From DASSJT01 sp963715025 (GTDB taxonomy: Bacteria; Actinomycetota; Actinomycetes; Actinomycetales; Dermatophilaceae): DNA of 64,000 nt. The stretch is from contig CAVQQQ010000002.1 in the NCBI GenBank assembly GCA_963715025.1, forward strand, positions 558,001-622,000, in the 5' to 3' direction. Below, piece by piece: positions 1-7,837 of this stretch; positions within the stretch are counted from its first letter, which is position 1; each line of letters begins with the position of its first letter. A program made the translations under genes and the position numbers. Under the pieces are notes generated by a model, which saw only the letters and a program-made list of their open reading frames with translations, was not told the DNA's origin and made no database searches.

Positions 1-584
1 CACGCCTTCCCAAGGCGATCTCCATTGCGCAGGTTGCGCAGCTGCTCGAGGCCGCCTCCGTGGGCGACACCGCCGTGTCCTTGCGGGACCGGGCTCTGCT
101 GGAGGTGCTCTACGGGACGGGTGCGCGGATCTCGGAGGCCGTCGGCCTCGACGTCGACGACGTCGACTCCGAGGGCGAGGTGCTGCGGCTGTTCGGCAAG
201 GGCAGCAAGGAGCGCGTGGTCCCCATCGGGTCGTATGCCCTGGCGGCGCTCGAGACGTATGCCGTACGTTCGCGACCGGTCCTCGCGGCGCGGGGGAAGG
301 GCACACCAGCGCTGTTCCTCAACCGCCGGGGGGCGCGTCTCGGGCGGCAGAGCGCGTGGGCCGTAGTGCAGCAGTGCGCGCAGCGGGCCGGGCTCACCAG
401 GCACATCTCGCCGCACACACTGCGGCACTCGTTCGCCACGCACCTGCTGGAAGGTGGCGCCGACGTGCGGGTGGTGCAGGAACTGCTGGGCCACGCCTCG
501 GTGACGACGACCCAGATCTACACCATGGTGACGGCACAACAACTTCGCGAGGTGTATGTGCAGAGTCATCCGCGTGCGCGCTGA
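1..584 (+). CDS. xerD: Tyrosine site-specific recombinase XerD (5' end outside the window)
   Basis: C-terminal catalytic part of a XerC/D-type recombinase, which resolves chromosome dimers at dif during division. The frame is open from base 3 and ends at TGA 582-584. Visible active-site elements are the Arg of GTGARISE (codon near 126), a Lys in the GKGSKERVV beta-hairpin, the HTLRH box (HxxR), the His of LLGHASV and the nucleophilic Tyr in TTQIYTMV. The visible start of the frame reads LPKAISIAQV, which in XerD lies between the N-terminal SAM-like domain and the catalytic domain, so that domain is cut off by the window edge. The next genes are parA-scpA-scpB, the usual actinobacterial order for xerD. 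XerC or another integrase is possible from sequence alone, but the neighbourhood favours XerD. Confidence 0.93.
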   Translation, partial: RLPKAISIAQVAQLLEAASVGDTAVSLRDRALLEVLYGTGARISEAVGLDVDDVDSEGEVLRLFGKGSKERVVPIGSYALAALETYAVRSRPVLAARGKGTPALFLNRRGARLGRQSAWAVVQQCAQRAGLTRHISPHTLRHSFATHLLEGGADVRVVQELLGHASVTTTQIYTMVTAQQLREVYVQSHPRAR

Positions 585-658
585 TAGGGTCGGGGCGATC
601 AGCGCGAGGCTGACCGCCGCGGCAGCTTCGCTCACCGACGAGCGGAACGGAACGACCT

Positions 659-1576
659 GTGGAGACCGAGGTGACCCAGGCGCCGAAGGAGACGACCCAC
701 GCCATTCTGCCGGGCACCGAGGCTGCCACGAATGGGCAGGTAGGACCCACCGGCCGCCCGCTCCCACACTTCCCCGAGCCCCCGGAGCTCACCCGCCACG
801 GTCCCGCCCGCATCATCGCGATGTGCAACCAGAAGGGCGGCGTGGGCAAGACCACCACCACGATCAACCTCGGTGCCGCGCTCGCTGAGCTGGGACGACG
901 GGTCCTCCTGCTGGACTTCGACCCCCAGGGCGCCCTGTCAGTGGGGCTCGGGATCCCCGCCCACGAGCTCGACCTGACGATCTACAACCTCATCGTGGAG
1001 CAGGGGCACGACGTCCGCGACGCGATCCAGAAGACGTCGGTGCCTGACCTTCATGTCATCCCCGCCAACATCGACCTGTCCGCGGCCGAGGTGCAGCTGG
1101 TGGGCGAGGTGGCCCGCGAGCAGATCCTGGCCCGCGCCCTGCGCCCCGTCCTCGACGACTATGACGTCGTGCTCATCGACTGTCAGCCCTCCCTGGGGCT
1201 GCTCACGGTCAACGCGCTCACCGCGGCGCACGGCGTGATCATCCCGTTGGAGACCGAGTACTTCGCCATGCGCGGCGTGGCCCTCCTGGTCGACACGATC
1301 AACAAGATCATCGACCGGCTCAACCCCCGCCTGGAGATCGACGGCATCCTCGCCACGATGTTCGACATCCGCACGCTGCACAACCGCGAGGTCGTGGCCA
1401 GCGTGGTCGACCACTTCGGCGACCAGGTCTTCGACACCGTCATCAGCCGAACCGTCAAGTTCCCGGACGCCACCCTGGCGGCCGAGCCGATCACCACCTA
1501 CGCGTCGGCCCACGGGGCGGCCGCCGCCTACCGCCAGTTGGCGCGGGAGCTGATTGCCCGTGGCGGAGCACCCTGA
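659..1576 (+). CDS. parA: ParA/Soj-family partition ATPase
   Basis: MinD/ParA-type ATPase of 305 aa. The deviant Walker A motif KGGVGKTT lies at residues 59-66, Walker A' as DFDPQG near 87, and Walker B as VVLIDCQPSLGLL near 160. About 50 residues of Pro-rich, low-complexity N-terminal tail precede the ATPase fold. The GTG at 659 is used; a GTG at 671 is a possible alternative. This is the xerD-linked ParA paralogue found immediately upstream of scpA in actinobacteria, not the oriC-proximal parAB pair, since no ParB follows. A role in chromosome organisation with ScpA/ScpB is inferred from the position. Its 3' end overlaps the scpA start, so translation is probably coupled. Confidence 0.9.
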   Translation: METEVTQAPKETTHAILPGTEAATNGQVGPTGRPLPHFPEPPELTRHGPARIIAMCNQKGGVGKTTTTINLGAALAELGRRVLLLDFDPQGALSVGLGIPAHELDLTIYNLIVEQGHDVRDAIQKTSVPDLHVIPANIDLSAAEVQLVGEVAREQILARALRPVLDDYDVVLIDCQPSLGLLTVNALTAAHGVIIPLETEYFAMRGVALLVDTINKIIDRLNPRLEIDGILATMFDIRTLHNREVVASVVDHFGDQVFDTVISRTVKFPDATLAAEPITTYASAHGAAAAYRQLARELIARGGAP

Positions 1577-2573
1577 CCTGGTGATCACGACGCTTCCCCA
1601 GGGGGAGTCCCAGGTCGGCGGCGTGGAAGGCAGTGCCCCCGACTCGACTGCGGACTCACCCCGACTGGCTCCTGCTCCGGAGCCGTCACCCGACCATGAC
1701 GCTCCCGCGATGACGCCCGGGGGGGTCCTGACGCGGCGCGCGCCGACGAACGCTTTCGAGGTCCACCTCGACGTGTTCTCCGGTCCCTTCGAACTGCTGC
1801 TGGGCCTGATTTCCAAACACAAGCTCGACATCACGGAGGTCGCCCTCGCCCAGGTGACCGACGAGTTCGTCGCCCACATCCGTGCGGCCGAGGCGTCCGA
1901 GAGCGAGTGGGACCTCGGGCAGGCGTCGGAGTTTCTGCTGGTGGCGGCAACCCTGCTCGACCTGAAGGCCTCGCGCCTCCTGCCGCAGACCGGGCCCGAC
2001 GACGAAGACGATCTCGCCCTCATCGAGGCGCGCGACCTGCTCTTCGCCCGGCTGCTGCAGTACCGCGCGTTCAAGGACATCGCCCGCTCCTTCGCCGAGC
2101 GCATGGCGGCAGCCGGGCGGATGACCCCGCGACAGGCCGGGCTCGAGCCCCAGTTCGCCAGGCTGCTCCCCGAGCTGGTCATGGGGGTCACCCCAGAACA
2201 GCTCGCCATGGTCGCAGCCCGGGCCATGACCCCGCGGGTTCCTCCGACCGTGGGTCTGGACCACCTCCACGCACCGGCGGTCAGCGTGCGGGAGCAGGCG
2301 GTGCTCGTCGGGGCGCGCCTGCGCCGCGACCGGGTGTGCTCCTTCCGATCGCTCGTCGCCGATGCCGACAGCACCCTCGTCATCGTGGCGCGGTTCCTCG
2401 CGGTGCTGGAGCTGTACGGGGCCTCGGCGATCGCCTTCGAGCAAGCCGAGGCGCTCGGCGAGCTCACGGTGCGCTGGACCGGGTCCGACGAGGGCGACAT
2501 CGACGTGGGCGACGAGTTCGACGAAGGCGACGACAGGGACGCCGATGCGTCCCGGACCGGGGAGGATGCGTGA
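1560..2573 (+). CDS. scpA: Segregation and condensation protein ScpA (kleisin)
   Basis: ScpA is the kleisin that bridges SMC heads and binds ScpB in bacterial condensin. The conserved N-terminal helical block, FEVHLDVFSGPFELLLGLI, begins about 60 codons into the frame. The C-terminal winged-helix segment (CSFRSLVADADSTLVIVARFL) ends near residue 295 and is followed by an acidic tail rich in Asp, Glu and Gly. The start is set at GTG 1560, overlapping parA by 17 nt. TTG 1554 and ATG 1710 are alternatives, and the first ~50 residues are not conserved-looking. The stop overlaps the scpB start (GTGA), so the two proteins are probably made together. Confidence 0.92.
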   Translation: MAEHPDLVITTLPQGESQVGGVEGSAPDSTADSPRLAPAPEPSPDHDAPAMTPGGVLTRRAPTNAFEVHLDVFSGPFELLLGLISKHKLDITEVALAQVTDEFVAHIRAAEASESEWDLGQASEFLLVAATLLDLKASRLLPQTGPDDEDDLALIEARDLLFARLLQYRAFKDIARSFAERMAAAGRMTPRQAGLEPQFARLLPELVMGVTPEQLAMVAARAMTPRVPPTVGLDHLHAPAVSVREQAVLVGARLRRDRVCSFRSLVADADSTLVIVARFLAVLELYGASAIAFEQAEALGELTVRWTGSDEGDIDVGDEFDEGDDRDADASRTGEDA

Positions 2574-3196
2574 GCGAGTCACCCGACGACCAGGCCGACG
2601 CAGTGGTGGCGGAGGAGCAGGTCGCCTTAGACATCAACGACTTCCCGGGCGGTGCACGGAGCGCGATCGAGGCGGTGCTCATGGTGATCGATGAGCCGGT
2701 CTCCGAGGTTTCCCTGGCGTCAGCGCTTGAGCTGCCCCTGGACGATATCCGCCAGCACCTTGAGGCGCTCGAGGCCGACTACGCCCAGAGCCAGCGGGGC
2801 TTCACCCTTCGCAGCGTCGCCGGCGGGTGGCGCATCTACAGCCGCCCCGACTACGCACCGGTCGTCGAGAAGTTCCTCATGGATGGGCAGCGGGCCAAGC
2901 TGACCCAGGCCTCCCTGGAGACCCTTGCCGTCATCGCCTACCGACAGCCCATCTCGCGCTCCCGGGTGAGCGCGGTCCGCGGGGTCAACGTCGACAGCGT
3001 GGTCCGAACCCTCATGGCCCGTGGTCTGATCGAGGAGGTCGGCTCGGAGGGCGAGACGAGTGCGATCCTGTACGGAACAACCCCTTACTTCCTCCAGCGC
3101 CTTGGGCTCGGCAGCCTCGACGAGCTGCCCGCCCTGGCGCCGTATCTCCCCGAAGTAGACGTACTCGACGAGCTGGCAGAGCAGGGACGCGCATGA
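2570..3196 (+). CDS. scpB: SMC-Scp complex subunit ScpB
   Basis: 208-aa winged-helix protein that dimerises on ScpA in the SMC-ScpAB condensin. Recognisable blocks are AIEAVLMVIDEPVSEVSLA at the N-terminal wing, the LRSVAGGWRIYSRPDYAPVV region, and the strongly conserved LTQASLETLAVIAYRQPIS followed by RGVNVDSVVRTLMARGLIEE. The length is normal for the family. The GTG start at 2570 sits inside the scpA stop region (4-nt overlap), and the stop overlaps the rluB ATG, so scpA-scpB-rluB is a tightly coupled operon. Confidence 0.94.
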   Translation: MSESPDDQADAVVAEEQVALDINDFPGGARSAIEAVLMVIDEPVSEVSLASALELPLDDIRQHLEALEADYAQSQRGFTLRSVAGGWRIYSRPDYAPVVEKFLMDGQRAKLTQASLETLAVIAYRQPISRSRVSAVRGVNVDSVVRTLMARGLIEEVGSEGETSAILYGTTPYFLQRLGLGSLDELPALAPYLPEVDVLDELAEQGRA

Positions 3197-4119
3197 CACC
3201 ACCCCCACCCAGGTCCGGCGACGCCGGGCGCCGGCGCAGCACTGGGCAGGCGCGCGCTGGTGGGCCCAGCTCGTCCGGACGCCCCCGACGCGGCGGCGCG
3301 CCGCGGCACGGCTCCTCTGGCACGACCAAGAAAAGCCAGCCGACCAGGCTGCCGCAGCGCTCCCAGGGGCCATCCCCGGTCGACGTCCACGACCCCGAGG
3401 GGGTCCGCCTGCAGAAGCTGCTGGCGGCAGCCGGGGTGGGATCCCGCCGGGTCTGCGAGAACCTCATCGCCCAGGGGCGGGTCGAGGTCGACGGACAGGT
3501 CGTGACCGAGCTCGGCGTGCGCATCGACCCACTGCGCCAGGTGGTGCACGTCGACGGCACCCGCGTACAGCTGGACGAGTCGAGGGTCTACCTGGCCTTC
3601 AACAAGCCCCTCGGTGTGGTCACGACGATGAGCGACGAGCTGGGGCGCGTGTCTGTCGGCGATTACGTGGGCAACCGCCGCGAGCGGCTCTTCCACGTCG
3701 GCCGCCTCGACGCGGACACCGAAGGCCTGCTCATCCTGACGAACGACGGCGACCTGGCCCACCGCCTCCAACACCCTCGGTACGGCGTCCCGAAGACGTA
3801 TCTCGCGCAGATTCCCGGCCCAGTGCCCCGCGACCTGGGCAAGCGCCTGCGAGAGGGAGTCGAACTCGACGACGGCCCGGCGGCGGTCGACTCGTTCCGC
3901 GTCGTCGACTCCCGGCCCGGCAAGGCCCTGGTGGAAGTCGTCCTGCACGAGGGCCGCAAGCACATCGTTCGCCGACTGCTGGACGCCGTGGGGCACCCGG
4001 TCATCACGCTGGTGCGGACGCAGGTTGGTCCGGTCCGGCTGGGCGACATCAAGCCTGGGCGGACCCGCTCCCTCACCAAGGACGAGGTCGGCCAGCTGTA
4101 CTCGGCTGCGGGACTCTGA
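3193..4119 (+). CDS. rluB: 23S rRNA pseudouridine synthase, RluB/RsuA family
   Basis: 308-aa pseudouridine synthase. An S4 RNA-binding domain (RLQKLLAAAGVGSRRVCENL) occupies residues ~72-115, and the catalytic domain carries the signature GRLDADTEGLLILTNDGDL with the catalytic Asp. The N-terminal ~68 residues are a basic, disordered tail rich in Arg, Gly, Ser and Pro, typical of actinobacterial homologues and probably RNA-binding. The ATG at 3193 overlaps the scpB stop. The family modifies 23S rRNA helix 89 (RluB) or 16S rRNA (RsuA); RluB is favoured by the scpB linkage. The exact target uridine cannot be read from sequence. Confidence 0.9.
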   Translation: MTPPPPRSGDAGRRRSTGQARAGGPSSSGRPRRGGAPRHGSSGTTKKSQPTRLPQRSQGPSPVDVHDPEGVRLQKLLAAAGVGSRRVCENLIAQGRVEVDGQVVTELGVRIDPLRQVVHVDGTRVQLDESRVYLAFNKPLGVVTTMSDELGRVSVGDYVGNRRERLFHVGRLDADTEGLLILTNDGDLAHRLQHPRYGVPKTYLAQIPGPVPRDLGKRLREGVELDDGPAAVDSFRVVDSRPGKALVEVVLHEGRKHIVRRLLDAVGHPVITLVRTQVGPVRLGDIKPGRTRSLTKDEVGQLYSAAGL

Positions 4120-4143
4120 CCCCGCGCGTCGGCACGACGTCGG

Positions 4144-4149
4144 TAGCCT
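4144..4149 (+). promoter_or_regulatory. -10 box of a leaderless promoter for tyrA
   Basis: TAGCCT lies 7 nt before the GTG at 4157, placing transcription start on or next to the start codon. No Shine-Dalgarno is visible. The same TANNNT spacing recurs before other genes here. Confidence 0.5.
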
Positions 4150-4156
4150 TCGCGTC

Positions 4157-5239
4157 GTGACTCTGCGCGTCCGGATCGTCGGCACTGGGCTCATCGGCAC
4201 CAGCCTGGGCATCGCCCTGTCGCGGGCCGGGTATCTCGTAAGCCTCGCCGACCCCTCGCCGACGGCGGTGGCACTCGCACGCGACCTCGGTGCTGGCGTG
4301 ATCGCCGAGCCCGGGCAGCCGGCCCCTGACCTGGTGGTCGTCGCTGTGCCGCCGGACGTCACCGGAGCAGTTGTGGCGGCTGAGCTTGCTGCCTGGCCCG
4401 ATGCCGTGGTCACTGACGTGGCCTCGGTCAAGGTCACTGTTCTGGAGGACGTACGGGTCCGCGGAGCGGACTTGACCCGGTATGCCGCCTCGCACCCGAT
4501 GGCGGGGCGCGAGCGCTCCGGAACCGTCGCCGCCCGAGGGGACCTGTTCGACGGGCGCGCCTGGGTTGTCGTGCCTGGGCCGGAGTCCTCGGACCGCGCG
4601 CTACGACTGGTCCGCCAGATGGCGGCAGCGGCCGGTGGCACGGTGAGCACGATGAGCCCGCAGGAGCACGACGCCGCCGTGGCGGTCGTGTCCCATGTGC
4701 CGCAACTGGCAGCGAGTCTGGTAGCAAGCCGCCTGCGCACGCTCACCGACCCGGCAGTGGCGCTGTCCGGGCAGGGTATCCGCGACGTCACTCGGATCGC
4801 CGCAAGCGACCCGCAGCTGTGGACCCAGATCCTGGTCGGCAACGCTCCGGCCGTGCGTGATGTGCTCGACGACCTGAGAAAGGAACTCGCCGAGGTGATC
4901 GGCGCACTCGACGCCCTGGCAGAGGGTGAAGGGGTCGGGGCACGTGAGGTGCTCGCCCGGGTGGTCGCCCACGGCAATGCCGGCCACGCGCGAATCCCGG
5001 GCAAGCACGGCGCGCCGCCCACGGCATACAGCGCCGTCGTGGTGCTGATCCCCGACCGTCCGGGCGAGCTGGCGAGACTGCTGCACGACATCGGGGAGGC
5101 CGGCGTCAACCTCGAGGACCTGCGCCTCGAGCACGGTCTGGGACAGCCCTTCGGGCTGGCCGAGGTCCTGGTCCTCCCGAGCGTGGCCGAGCGACTGGCG
5201 CAGGAGCTCCAGGCGCGCGGCTGGCAACTCCACGGCTGA
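4157..5239 (+). CDS. tyrA: Prephenate dehydrogenase
   Basis: 360-aa TyrA that oxidatively decarboxylates prephenate to 4-hydroxyphenylpyruvate in tyrosine synthesis. The NAD(P)-binding Rossmann motif GTGLIGTSLG is at the N-terminus. SHPMAGRERSG and VVSHVPQLAASLVASRL are dehydrogenase-domain signatures carrying the conserved His and Arg residues. A C-terminal ACT domain (YSAVVVLIPDRPGELARLL onward) suggests feedback control by an aromatic amino acid. The start at GTG 4157 is chosen because the Rossmann strand begins five codons later and a TAGCCT -10 box stands 7 nt upstream; the longer upstream frame overlaps rluB. It is separated from rluB by a 37-nt gap. Confidence 0.92.
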   Translation: MTLRVRIVGTGLIGTSLGIALSRAGYLVSLADPSPTAVALARDLGAGVIAEPGQPAPDLVVVAVPPDVTGAVVAAELAAWPDAVVTDVASVKVTVLEDVRVRGADLTRYAASHPMAGRERSGTVAARGDLFDGRAWVVVPGPESSDRALRLVRQMAAAAGGTVSTMSPQEHDAAVAVVSHVPQLAASLVASRLRTLTDPAVALSGQGIRDVTRIAASDPQLWTQILVGNAPAVRDVLDDLRKELAEVIGALDALAEGEGVGAREVLARVVAHGNAGHARIPGKHGAPPTAYSAVVVLIPDRPGELARLLHDIGEAGVNLEDLRLEHGLGQPFGLAEVLVLPSVAERLAQELQARGWQLHG

Positions 5240-5287
5240 CCGCCCGCGGGCCGGTTGAGGTCGGCGCACCACGGTGGCCACCCTCGC

Positions 5288-5332
5288 GGCTGGACCCCAC
5301 TGCGGCGATCGCCGCTGCCAGCCGGGGTCAGC
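5288..5332. terminator. Stem-loop between convergent tyrA and the Clp-N gene
   Basis: Arms GGCTGGACCCC and GGGGTCAGCC pair with one bulge around an inner self-complementary GCGGCGATCGCCGC. It lies between convergent genes, so it could serve both directions. There is no T-tract, as is common in actinobacteria. Confidence 0.45.
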
Positions 5333-5870
5333 CGGCCTCGCGGTGCGCGTCCGCCACGGCGCGGCGTAGCGCGGCGCCGCTGACCCCCAGCTCCTCGAGC
5401 ACGGAGCCCACAACCGGATCGCCCCCACGCACGATCCCGAGCAGGATGTGCTCGGAGCCGATGGCGCGGTGGTGCAGCGCGATCGCCTCGCGGAGGGCCA
5501 GTTCCAGCGCCTTCTTGCTCCCGGGGGCGAACCGGGGAGCACCCCGGTGGGGCGGAGGTCGCAGGCCCCCGAGGTTGTCCTCGATCCGCCGCAGGACCTC
5601 CGGCACGTCGATGCCGATGGCGGCAAGGGCCTGGACGTCGTCTTCTCCCAGTCCCGACTCCAGGGCGGACCGGCGACGGACGAGGGCCTCGACCACCCGT
5701 TCTCGAGGCGCGCCGACCCCTTCCAACACCTGCACGGCAAGGGAGTCGTCATCCGCGAGCAGCGCGAGCATGAGGTGGTCGGGGCGGATGTGCGTGTCGT
5801 GCTCGTCCTCCGCAAGCTGCCGCGCGGCCAGCACGGTGGCGCGTGCTGGGGCGGTGAATCGCTCGAACAT
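5328..5870 (-). CDS. Stand-alone Clp N-terminal (ClpC/ClpA N) domain protein
   Basis: 180-aa protein made only of the double Clp_N repeat found at the N-terminus of ClpA/ClpC unfoldases, with no AAA module. Repeat 1 starts MFERFTAPARATVLAARQLA; repeat 2 contains LELALREAIALHHRAIGSEH and ILLGIVRGGDP. Such proteins resemble ClpS-like or decoy adaptors that bind substrates or ClpC partners, but function is inference. The start codon (complement of 5868-5870) has an AGGAAGGA Shine-Dalgarno. It follows the small HTH gene on the same strand after 27 nt, and both are presumably transcribed from the promoter at 6108-6142. HTH/Clp_N pairs recur in actinobacteria. Confidence 0.82.
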   Translation of the reverse strand: MFERFTAPARATVLAARQLAEDEHDTHIRPDHLMLALLADDDSLAVQVLEGVGAPRERVVEALVRRRSALESGLGEDDVQALAAIGIDVPEVLRRIEDNLGGLRPPPHRGAPRFAPGSKKALELALREAIALHHRAIGSEHILLGIVRGGDPVVGSVLEELGVSGAALRRAVADAHREAG

Positions 5871-5897
5871 GTGACGTCCTTCCTGAGTGGCCGCTGT

Positions 5898-6107
5898 TCA
5901 GCGGCGTCCGTACTTCTTGTGAACGGCCTGGCGGCTGACGTCGAGCGCATCGGCGATCTCCTGCCAGGAGTGGCCGAGCTCGCGGGCTCGCAGGACCTGC
6001 GAAGTCTCGAGTCGCTCGACCAGGCGCCGGAGGGCGCGCACGGCCCGCAATCCGGTCATGGGATCAGCGGCCGCCGCGGCTGTGGTCAGGTTGTCCACAT
6101 CGGTCAT
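5898..6107 (-). CDS. Small helix-turn-helix DNA-binding protein, probable autoregulator
   Basis: 69-aa protein ending in a clear HTH: SWQEIADALDVSRQAVHKKYG, similar to sigma region 4/TrfB-type HTHs. Helices upstream (LRAVRALRRLVERLETSQVLRARELG) probably form a dimer interface. The ATG is 6 nt after a TAGATT -10 box, so the mRNA appears leaderless. Two TGTCAA-N6-TTGACA palindromes overlap the -35 and -10 boxes. The simplest reading is that this protein binds them and represses its own operon together with the Clp_N gene downstream. The function of the pair is unknown. Confidence 0.8.
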   Translation of the reverse strand: MTDVDNLTTAAAAADPMTGLRAVRALRRLVERLETSQVLRARELGHSWQEIADALDVSRQAVHKKYGRR

Positions 6108-6109
6108 GG

Positions 6110-6154
6110 TGTCAATCTAGGTTGACATTCAATCGGTGTCAACTGCGGTTGACA
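6110..6154. promoter_or_regulatory. Twin TGTCAA-N6-TTGACA operators over a divergent promoter
   Basis: Two copies of the palindrome TGTCAA-N6-TTGACA lie at 6110-6127 and 6137-6154, exactly 27 bp apart. On the minus strand TTGACA (6142-6137), a 17-nt spacer and TAGATT (6119-6114) form a near-consensus housekeeping promoter for the HTH gene at 6107. The operators cover both boxes. On the plus strand the second half-site TTGACA (6149-6154) is followed by TACGGT at 6170-6175 ahead of the PPOX gene, so the sites could control both directions. Confidence 0.7.
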
Positions 6155-6169
6155 TTTGTTCCTGCGGCA

Positions 6170-6175
6170 TACGGT
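6170..6175 (+). promoter_or_regulatory. -10 box of a leaderless promoter for the PPOX gene
   Basis: TACGGT lies 6 nt before GTG 6182. The TTGACA at 6149-6154 is a possible -35, although the 15-nt spacer is short. Confidence 0.45.
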
Positions 6176-6181
6176 GGGGGA

Positions 6182-6586
6182 GTGGATGCGTCAGCGGCAC
6201 GGGAGCGGTTCGCGGAGGCGCGGGTGGCCCGCTTGGCCACGGTGACGGACACAGGCGCGCCGCACCTCGTCCCGGTCGTGTTCGCGCTCGTGGGCGACAC
6301 CGTATGGACCGGGGTAGACGGCAAGCCCAAGCGGTCGCGCATGCTGCAGCGCCTCGCCAATATCGCGGCCGACCCACGGGTGAGCCTGCTCGTGGACCAC
6401 TACGAGGAGGACTGGAGCCAGCTCTGGTGGGTGCGCGTCGACGGCACCGCGCACGTCGTCACGGAGCGCACAGCGGACGGGGAGGTGGCACTCGCCGCCA
6501 AGTACCCGCAATACCGCGACGTGCCCCTGACCGGCCCATTCATCCAGGTTGCAGTCGACCGCTGGCGGTTCTGGCCGGCTGGCTGA
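6182..6586 (+). CDS. PPOX-class F420-dependent oxidoreductase-like protein (TIGR03668 type)
   Basis: 134-aa split-barrel flavin/deazaflavin-binding protein. Characteristic features are an early LATVTDTGAPHLVPVVFAL strand pair, the KPKRSRMLQRLANIAADPR segment that contacts the cofactor phosphate, SLLVDHYEEDWSQLWWVRV, and a C-terminal RWRFWPAG. This combination is typical of the Rv0121-like subgroup of the pyridoxamine-oxidase-like superfamily, whose members use F420; substrate unknown. The GTG at 6182 follows a TACGGT box with no Shine-Dalgarno. It is divergent from the HTH/Clp_N operon and shares its control region. Confidence 0.78.
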   Translation: MDASAARERFAEARVARLATVTDTGAPHLVPVVFALVGDTVWTGVDGKPKRSRMLQRLANIAADPRVSLLVDHYEEDWSQLWWVRVDGTAHVVTERTADGEVALAAKYPQYRDVPLTGPFIQVAVDRWRFWPAG

Positions 6587-6609
6587 CCGGACCCGCCGCC
6601 ACAGCCCAC

Positions 6610-6615
6610 TAGGCT
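6610..6615 (+). promoter_or_regulatory. -10 box of a leaderless promoter for cmk
   Basis: TAGGCT is 7 nt before ATG 6623; no Shine-Dalgarno is visible. Confidence 0.5.
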
Positions 6616-6622
6616 CTGTCCA

Positions 6623-7321
6623 ATGAGCAGCACGCCTCTGACCGTTGCCATCGACGGACCCTCGGGGTCTGGCAAGTCCAGCGTTTCCCGGGCCGTAGCG
6701 CGGGTGCTCGGCGTGGGCTTCCTGGACACGGGCGCCATGTACCGCGCTCTTACCTGGTGGTGCCTGGAGCGCGGGATCGACCTCGCCGACCGGGGCGCCG
6801 TCGCTCGGGCGGCCCGCGACCTGCCTCTGGCGATGGGCACCGACCCGGTGGGGCCGACCGTCGCCGTCGCCGGACACGACATCACTGCCGACATTCGCAC
6901 CACTCGCGTCTCGCAGCAGGTGTCGGTGGTGGCCACCAACACCGAGGTCCGGCCCGAACTGCAGCGTCGCCAGCGGGAACTGATGGCCCAGATCGCCCAG
7001 GCGACCGGCGGTGTCGTGGCGGAGGGACGCGACATCACGTCGGTCGTCGCCCCCGACGCCGACGTGAGGATCCTCCTCACCGCGAGCGAGGAGGCACGCT
7101 TGCGACGCCGGTCGACCGAGCTGCACGGCCACGCCGGGGAGAGCGCAGTCGAGGCCACCCGCGACCAGATCGTCCGCCGCGACCGCGACGACTCCACCGT
7201 CTCGGAGTTCACGACGGCCGGAGACGGTGTCGTGCTGCTCGATACGAGCGACCTTGACTTCGACCAGAGCGTGGCAGCGGTGCTCGACATCGTCCGCGAG
7301 CGGACGCCCTCAGGGGTATGA
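6623..7321 (+). CDS. cmk: (d)CMP kinase
   Basis: 232-aa cytidylate kinase converting CMP or dCMP to the diphosphate. It starts with strand and P-loop TVAIDGPSGSGKSSVSR, followed by the substrate-binding FLDTGAMYRALTW, the NMP-binding insert containing DIRTTRVSQQVSVVA, the VVAEGRDITSVVAPDADVR signature and the LID-type RRRSTEL. The length and motifs are complete. The order cmk-plsC-der is conserved in actinobacteria, and the TGA overlaps the ATG of the plsC remnant. Confidence 0.95.
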   Translation: MSSTPLTVAIDGPSGSGKSSVSRAVARVLGVGFLDTGAMYRALTWWCLERGIDLADRGAVARAARDLPLAMGTDPVGPTVAVAGHDITADIRTTRVSQQVSVVATNTEVRPELQRRQRELMAQIAQATGGVVAEGRDITSVVAPDADVRILLTASEEARLRRRSTELHGHAGESAVEATRDQIVRRDRDDSTVSEFTTAGDGVVLLDTSDLDFDQSVAAVLDIVRERTPSGV

Positions 7322-7800
7322 CCTGCCCAGTCCTCGGGATGCCAGCACCGTGGCGGGCCGAGATGGCGCGGCGCGTCGGGTGGAGTCTGTTCCACGCGGC
7401 GTATGCCGTCCGCGTGAGTGGCCGGGACAACGTCCCGTCCAGTGGCCCCTCCCTGGTGGTCTCGCACCACGCCGGGTTCGTCGATGGGCCCCTGGTCCTG
7501 TCGCTCGCTCCCCGGCGGCGTCACCTTCCTGGTGAAGAAGGAGATCTTCGCCTTGCCCGCTGGCCCGTTCCTGCGGCTGTTCGGGCAGATCCCCGTGGAC
7601 CGCTCCCGCGGGGACCGCACGGCCCTCGGCACGCGCTGCACGCGCGGGATGCAGGTGGTGCCGTGGGCAACTTCCCCGAGGGCACATACCCGGTCGGGCG
7701 CGTCTCGCTGCGGCGTCGCCGGAGCTCCAGGGCGCCCTGGCCGCCCTGTCGCGGCGGCCGCGGAGCGCTACGGGGGTGTCGCTGGGCCGCGCTGCGCGTG
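7318..7800 (+). pseudogene. plsC: Decayed 1-acylglycerol-3-phosphate O-acyltransferase (plsC-like)
   Basis: Remnant of a PlsC family lysophosphatidate acyltransferase between cmk and der, its usual place. The first frame gives a normal start and the HX4D motif SHHAGFVDGP. At about 7510 the homologous reading moves to another frame (GGVTFLVKKEIFALPAGPF, IPVDRSRGDRTAL), then returns near 7630 for GGAVGNFPEGT. After the FPEGT motif the expected ~60 residues are missing; a possible C-terminal remnant (SPELQGALAALSRR) lies in a third frame. At least two frameshifts and an internal deletion are needed to explain it, so no functional acyltransferase is expected. The ATG overlaps the cmk stop. Confidence 0.8.
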
Positions 7801-7837
7801 AACCAGCCACCCCCCGCGATGCGGGACAATGGAGCCC

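Noticed and set aside
3085..5109. 674-codon open frame on the minus strand
   Set aside because: It is antisense to rluB and tyrA, has no recognisable domain, and follows the codon-position GC pattern of the real genes.
7829..7837. Start of der at 7829
   Set aside because: It adds three residues only and lies in the region preceding the more likely ATG 7838; kept as an alternative.
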